Shown one piece after another: positions 58,548 through 64,000 of a stretch of 64,000 bases of DNA; position 1 is the stretch's first letter; every line of letters starts with the position of its first letter. The notes beneath the pieces were generated by a model that saw nothing but the letters and a program-made list of their open reading frames with translations, searched no databases and was not told the origin of the DNA. The DNA is from Membranipora membranacea. Its lineage: Eukaryota; Bryozoa; Gymnolaemata; Cheilostomatida; Membraniporidae. Where the stretch lies: positions 24,478,025-24,542,024 of the forward strand of contig OU612070.1 of the NCBI GenBank assembly GCA_914767715.1. Reading direction: 5' to 3'. Both the position numbers and the translations under genes were made by a program.

Positions 58548-60686
58548 ATGAACAGAGAGAGGAGAATTAGATTACTGACACTAGGGCATCTTTATCTAAA
58601 AGCCCAGAGAAGAAATAGAGTGGGAAAGAGAAGGTACTGGGTTCATCCAGTCAACAGACAGAGACAAACATTAGGGGCATGGAACACCTGTCTGAGTGAA
58701 ATGAGAAGCTCTTTCCCTGAAAAACATAGGCAAGCATTTAGAATGGACATTGAGTGCTTCAATGAGCTGCTAGGCCATGTGCAGGAAAGGATAGTGAAAA
58801 AGGACACATTCTTCAGGAAGGCTATATCTGCTGAGCAGAGACTAGGTGTGACACTGTATTATTTAGCCACTGGAGACAGCTTCTCAACTCTAGCCCTCCT
58901 ATTTAGACTTGGTACTTCTACTATTAGAGAGATTGTGTTCGAGACATCCAAGGCCCTGTGGGAGTGTCTAAGAAGCATATATTTAGCCACTCCCAGCACA
59001 CCAGACGAGTGGAAAAAGATATCTCAGGAGTTCGACAGAACATGGAACTTTCCTCACTGCCTAGGTGCTATTGACGGAAAGCACTGCTTGATACAATGCC
59101 CTCCGAACTCAGGCTCGCAATACTTCAATTATAAGAAGTTCTTCAGTGTGGTGCTGCTTGGAGTATGTGATGCCAACTACAGATTTGTATATGTGGATGT
59201 CGGCACGTCAGGAAGGTGGTCAGGTGGTGGAACATTTGATAACTGTAGCCTCAATGAAGCTGTGAAGGGGAACACGCTGAATATACCGGCTGACATTCCG
59301 CTACCAGGTATAAACTTGTGATTTTTATGAAGAGTTTCAGTTTTGATAAAAAAGATAACATCAACATAAGGGACGGGTAATATCACCCTTTGAAATATAT
59401 ATACAATGCCATGTGACCAAAAAATTGTGTTTTAGTTAGAGCTGTATAATGGCTCGATATAGCACACACTCGTCGATATGTGCATCGGACTGTATCTATG
59501 ATCATATGATATTTTAGTAATATTGGGGATTGACATACAGCTTAATATAGTAAATTTGAATTGATGTTACCTCAATTGAAATTGATGATGTACACAAAAA
59601 ACTCAGAGAACTATGAGAAGCAGGCTTGTCAGGGCAGGGACCAGCCTGGTCTGATTGAGTTATCCGATAAGAGGCGATATCAGGTCTTGATTTCCGGGTA
59701 AACTTTCTGTAACAATGAGTTTGCTTTATTTTATAGGATCAGATGGTAACGAAGGATCTCCATATACCTTCATTGGTGATGAAGCATTCCCCCTGAAGAC
59801 CTGGCTGATGAGACCAATTCCTGGACAGTCCGCCAAAGAGCACACTCAGAAGGTGTACAACTATAGACTGAGTAGAGCCAGGAGAACAATAGAGAATACT
59901 TTTGGTATCATGGTGGCTCGATGGAGAGTACTCAAAAGGTATTATTATCATTATCAGGTTTTTGTTTAACTAAGCAACATCAACGAGCTTGATTTTTAAA
60001 ACTTTCTATTAGATATTGCTGACTGAACTCCAAATGACTTTTTAATGTCTTTGCCTATCCCTTGATAATAAACATAAACATACATAAACATAATGAAAAT
60101 TAGTCCTACGGGAGAAAATTGGCCGCTAATTATGCTATTTGCAATCATTGAAAGAAGTGAAATTAGCTGCAAGCCAACAGTTATTCTGCATCATAAGCCC
60201 CCATCTCAGCTGACTGAGATTGGTGCTGACTAACATGAAGTCACCCAATACTTAGTTAAACTAAACTCTAGCTAATAATTTCTCCTAAAAAAAGGATAGT
60301 GTTTATGATTATGCTCCTGCAATAACCTGTTTAGTAAGCAGATAGATTGATTATTGTCCCTCATGCTAGTATACCAAACTTTCTCATATGTTGCAGGTCT
60401 CCACGCAAACGATGTAATATTAGCCTGCTGTGTGCTGCACAACTACATGAGGGAGAAGTCGCCACAGATGTATGCACCTCCAGGCTTCGCTGACAGCCTT
60501 GACCCTAATGGAGACGTTGTTGAGGGTGCGTGGCGAGCAGAGCATCCCTTGCAGCCCAACAATGTGAGAGGATGCCCACGTCGACCAACTCAGACAGCTA
60601 CTGATGTTAGGGATAGACTGGTTAGGTACTTCAGTGGTGCTGGATCTCTGCCATGGCAAGATGCCTATGTCAGACGGACAAGATAG
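58548..60686 (+). CDS. PIF/Harbinger transposase (DDE_Tnp_4), possibly inactive
   Basis: Exons 58548-59307 and 59737-59938 splice in phase. A last exon at about 60397-60686 encodes VILACCVLHNYMRE and ends with a TAG stop, but its phase does not match exon 2, so a microexon of about 20 bases is unseen or a frame shift has occurred. A helix-turn-helix region precedes the nuclease (LGVTLYYLATGDS, STIREIV). Catalytic sites: Asp176 in GAIDGKH and Glu306 in TIENTFG are present. The second Asp, normally in a SDGG motif, is Gly226 (GRWSGGGTF), explainable by one A-to-G change. The family cuts at the element's ends and inserts at TWA sites with help from the Myb/MADF partner encoded opposite. Family membership is certain; activity of this copy is doubtful. 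Confidence 0.9.
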
Positions 60687-61281
60687 ACATTGACACTAGT
60701 TGACTGATTTGGCAAAACGATCACATATGGAAAAGAGCTCTCAATTAAATGTTATGTAATGTAATATAGTTTGTACAAATGCTATTTTCAAAACTAATAG
60801 AGTATTTTATCCATTTTAACTAAACGAGTTGATAGATTTCTTTCGATAAATTTTTTTATCTATATCTATTTCAAGAGGTGGCGAGGGATATATATACAAT
60901 TTACAAGAAATATTGTATGATACGAAATTGAGATATTTTTGGTATGATTTAAAAGTTTAATTATTCAACGGAACAAAAAATGTTGAGATTTGGTAAAAAT
61001 TTTGGTATCTTTATATATATATATATTATGAAGTAAGGATATATACAATTACAAGAAAAAAATAGTGTATGATTAAAAATATGTATGATAAAAAATACTT
61101 GTATGGTAAGAGTATGACAATGCAAGGTATGATTTGAGGTTGAGATTGAGTTGAGATTCGGTAAGTGCAGTAATGTGTAAAATGTGTAAGGTAAAGTAAC
61201 TACAAAACGGACAAGTTTAAGTTGATTGACAGCGATATGGACATCTAAAATTGTATGTGTTAAAATATGGATATGATGAGG
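60687..61281. other. Spacer between the convergent Harbinger genes
   Basis: Very AT-rich, with (TA)n at about 61013-61026 and repeated TTGTATGATWC-like stretches. It probably holds both 3' UTRs. Confidence 0.5.
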
Positions 61282-63156
61282 TTATGTTAAGAGATTTAGT
61301 GACTGCATATATAAGCCTGAGCTAGATGACTGGCTCTGGTTTGGATTTACTGGGGGATTAAATCTTCGATCGAAGATGACCTGTCTTATCTCTTTCATAA
61401 CGACCGCACGTTCATATGGGTCACTGAATAAAGTCACATGCCCAGCTATCTCTTCACCAAATCTTACACACTCTTCAGGTTTTCTTTCTGTGGCCTTCTC
61501 TCTTTCCTCAATACATAATTCCAGCTCCCTGGCTAGAAGCTTTTCAATATGGCCCTCATCAGTTGTCTTGGTCTTCTTTGTTTGCGGCGTCGAGAACTGA
61601 GGATTTATTCTTTTGCCAGGAGTTTTTGCAAAGGTCTCTACATGTGAGCCTGCTGAGGAGGGAGGGCGGGGAAACTCATCATCAGAAAAAATGCACGCTG
61701 CTGATGCTGGTGACTTTGGCTCCATGAACACAGCAGCTGCACTCTCTGTTCCAACCATACTGTTCTCCTTTTCCTGTCCGACTATACTAGATGTTGAGCT
61801 CAGGTTAGATGTAGTGCTACAAAACATACACAAGAAATTTTACAGTGATGGTTTTCTGAAGGCTTCAAGTATCATGTCATTGTATGAATAAATTTAGCTT
61901 GTGCTTTACAAATGCTTGTTATGAATATTTTAAGGTGTTAAACCAGGAAGCTTGATCAAGACTTCCTGGTTAAACCCTATATGAGATTATCATTAATATA
62001 TAAAATAATGTTGATGGTCTGATTACTGAATTCGATCAGGTTATAGTGCACTTAAATTGGTTATCATCATGGAAAGCTGCAATTAAGCAGAGTATGATTG
62101 TCATTGTAAGTGCTCAGACTCCAAATGGTTGATTAAGCTGTCATTTATCACCCTGAACCAAAGGGGATTTAAGTATCTAACGACAGAAGGATATAGTTTA
62201 CAATTTGAGATATGAAAATATTTACCTCCCCCTGCTCAAATATGGGTTTAGCCATTGCAGTACATTCCAGTACATGAAGTCTGGTGCCTTGGAGGCTCCA
62301 GCTCCTGACCGTGTGATCTCCTCGTGTGCGTTCTTCTTACGGACATACTGGTCTCTCACATATCGCCACTTCTGTTTCACTGTTTTACCTGAAAGTAGAA
62401 AGTCAATGTCAGAATGTTCAATCAGTGATGAAAAAACAATAAAGTTCACCATCAATTTTTAATAAGTCAAACGTCTTAAGTCATCGTCTCTCTGTCACAT
62501 TGTGAGGCATTTGATAGTGTGTAGTATCAGCATTGCATTTGTGCACAGCAGAGCTGAGCAGTAAAATTACTATAATTCAAACCCAATTTATACAAGTAGC
62601 ATGCTCTCATATCCTACCCTCCCTAGTCAAACCATTCTGTCTCATTGTCACATTGTGAGGCATTTGATATTGTCTAGTCTAGTATCAGCATTGCATTTGT
62701 TTGGGCTATGAGTACTTCATGGTTTAAGAATTATACAGCATATTTGTACACAACAGAGCTGAGCACTCAAATTACTATAATTCAAACCCAGTTTACATAA
62801 ATAGTATACCCCCACATAACAATAATTTCTTCTGAAATGTTCAATTGGTATGAGTGTGTATGATGTTATCTGAGTCAATGAGTAAAAGTCTTTTACTCCT
62901 TGTCTGAGTTATGACCATCAAGGATATAGAAATAATGTAGAGAAGGTGTGATTCTAGCTGATTCTAGTGACTCTGCTAGAACAGCTACTCTGAGAGAGTA
63001 CATACCAGGCTCAGCATCAGTCAGCTCAAGCTTCCCAGCAATCTCATTCCAAGCATTCCTCTTCATAATCTCATCCTTGTACAGCTTTGATTTCATGTTA
63101 TACAGGCATTCATGGTCTCTGACCAACTCAATAAGTTTCTCAACATCAAGAGACAT
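61282..63156 (-). CDS. Harbinger-encoded MADF (Myb/SANT-like) DNA-binding protein
   Basis: Three exons, 63156-63006, 62388-62226 and 61816-61282, join in phase (1, 2) to give 282 residues. The start is the ATG of MSLDVEKL. Residues 1-95 form a MADF domain split by intron 1 (LIELVRDHECLYNMKSKLY, AWNEIAGKL, VKQKWRYVRDQYVRKK, YWNVLQWLNPYL). The C-terminal half is Ser/Pro-rich, with a basic stretch (KTPGKRINP, TKKTKTT) that could be a nuclear signal, and a helical BESS-like end (PYERAVVMKEIRQVIFD). In known Harbinger systems such a partner binds subterminal DNA and brings the transposase into the nucleus; here that role is inferred from family and position. All parts appear intact. Confidence 0.9.
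62490..62805. repeat. Tandem duplication in intron 1 of the MADF gene
   Basis: GTCACATTGTGAGGCATTTG, TATCAGCATTGCATTTGT and CAGAGCTGAGCA followed by ATTACTATAATTCAAACCCA occur in the same order at 62493-62590 and 62647-62792. The second copy has a roughly 50-bp insertion. Confidence 0.8.
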
Positions 63157-63416
63157 TATCAATATATTCTTCTGGAAGTTCTGCTCAAAATTTACTAGTC
63201 ACTAACTAATTTATTCTATCTGCTTTCCCGCTGAAATGACTTAATCCAGTCAGTCAATCACGTGGTATAAATTGACCAATGCTTGCGTCGTCAACTCACT
63301 AGTCATGGGAATGATGCGTTTCAACGATGCGGAGCTTATCCGGTCATTGACCTCTTTCCGCAAAGCAATTGCGCTTACGTTACGTGTGATTACGTTATAG
63401 TGTGCTCTGCCCTTAA

Positions 63417-64000
63417 GCTGAACGACTATTGATACTACGAGTTGTATCACATCTGCTATAAACCACCCAAACACTCTCTTCTTCATTGTACTGTTCTCAG
63501 TACTATTCTGCGGTCTGTGTTGCTTTACAATGTAGACTAAAATACAAAAAAATCTGCAATCAAAAGGAGTCATTTCTTGTATCTAGGCCTATCTACTTTT
63601 TTCCCAAATAAACATGACGAATAATTAAACCAGCGTTATACTCTAGAGAGCTAGTACCGCTACAACACTTGAATACACCATTCTATTGATGAAGATTTAC
63701 ATTTGGGAAACTTTTGCAATTGTGTGCAAGCTGGCAATGGTCTAGTTTCTCTCAGTAACCAATTTCTCTACTCTCCAACTACAGACCACTATAACCAATG
63801 GTTGTCAGTGGTTGACCTTGAATTAAGGCGAAGTACATGTTTGCAACTCAAAGAGCCCACACATGTAATATTATATGCAATCCGCCCCCCTCCCCGATCA
63901 CTGCTTATTATAATGAAATGACCACTGTGACGCAGTTGAGACTATGTACAGCCAACAAATCATTTGAATTCAATACCATTGGCAAAAGGCAAGGTCTGCA
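63417..64000. other. Right flank, no supported gene
   Basis: Past the Harbinger element. A 72-codon plus-strand frame (63703-63921) contains SNQFLYSPTTDHYNQWL but has no recognised domain or clear splice sites. Confidence 0.35.

Larger units (their letters stand above)
58246..63413. mobile_element. Complete PIF/Harbinger DNA transposon
   Basis: Terminal repeats of 23 bp are identical and inverted: 58246-58268 (AGGGCAGAGCACACTATAAC then GTA) and 63391-63413. A TAA target duplication flanks both (58243-58245 and 63414-63416), matching the family's TWA preference. The 5,168-bp element carries a plus-strand transposase and a convergent minus-strand MADF protein, the normal two-gene content of animal Harbingers. 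ACGTA and CGTAA motifs recur inside both ends and could be binding sites for the two proteins. Confidence 0.95.

Noticed and set aside
63703-63921. 72-codon plus-strand ORF at the right edge
   Set aside because: No domain, no clear acceptor or donor, and no partner exon in the window.

Overview
The window is animal nuclear DNA. It is AT-rich, and its genes are split into short exons with GT-AG introns, mostly phase 1, which is the usual pattern for secreted modular proteins. The protein types (a divergent TGF-beta-like ligand, a pentraxin fused to a PAN domain, an antistasin-type peptide and an F5/8C/F-type-lectin-like protein) fit an invertebrate; a sponge or cnidarian would fit, but the sequence does not settle the lineage. 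None of the host genes appears as one long ORF. They were assembled by hand from exons whose splice sites and reading phases agree.

Layout. 1-9.5 kb: a plus-strand TGF-beta-like ligand gene (5' end not seen) converges on a minus-strand gene for a secreted pentraxin-PAN protein (six exons, complete). 9.5-15 kb: gene-poor, with a T-shaped inverted repeat and one copy of a segmental duplication. 15.2-17.4 kb: a small secreted antistasin-domain gene with a TATA box, followed at 18.5-19.6 kb by a decayed second copy. 20.4-24.2 kb: a foldback-like element whose inverted repeats are built from a 16-bp minisatellite. 25.3-26.3 kb: a MITE with 8-bp target duplications. 29.7-32.6 kb: a minus-strand coiled-coil plus F5/8C-like lectin gene, with LINE and SINE debris in its introns. 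33.6-34.3 kb: another copy of the segmental duplication. 36.3-38.9 kb: core-plus-tail minisatellites around a LINE fragment. 38.9-40.5 kb: a 1.58-kb near-perfect palindrome with a 9-bp target duplication (Mutator-like foldback). 41.1-42.6 kb: an RTE-type LINE fragment interrupted by a 649-bp MITE. 42.6-44.3 kb: a roughly 350-bp satellite.

45.0-49.65 kb holds a full-coding two-ORF LINE (CR1/L2/Crack-like) with intact endonuclease and reverse transcriptase motifs, probably a young insertion. 49.97-52.0 kb is a TTAA-flanked non-autonomous DNA transposon. 52-58 kb is gene-poor, with one host exon and several perfect hairpins. 58.25-63.41 kb is a complete PIF/Harbinger transposon: perfect 23-bp terminal repeats, a TAA target duplication, a plus-strand DDE transposase and a divergent minus-strand MADF (Myb/SANT-like) protein. 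These two proteins are expected to act together, the MADF protein helping DNA binding and import of the transposase. In this copy the transposase has Gly where the family has its second catalytic Asp, and the last exon junction is out of phase, so it may be dead.

The main themes are nested transposition and several unrelated repeat families with the same design: a constant core plus a small set of interchangeable tails.
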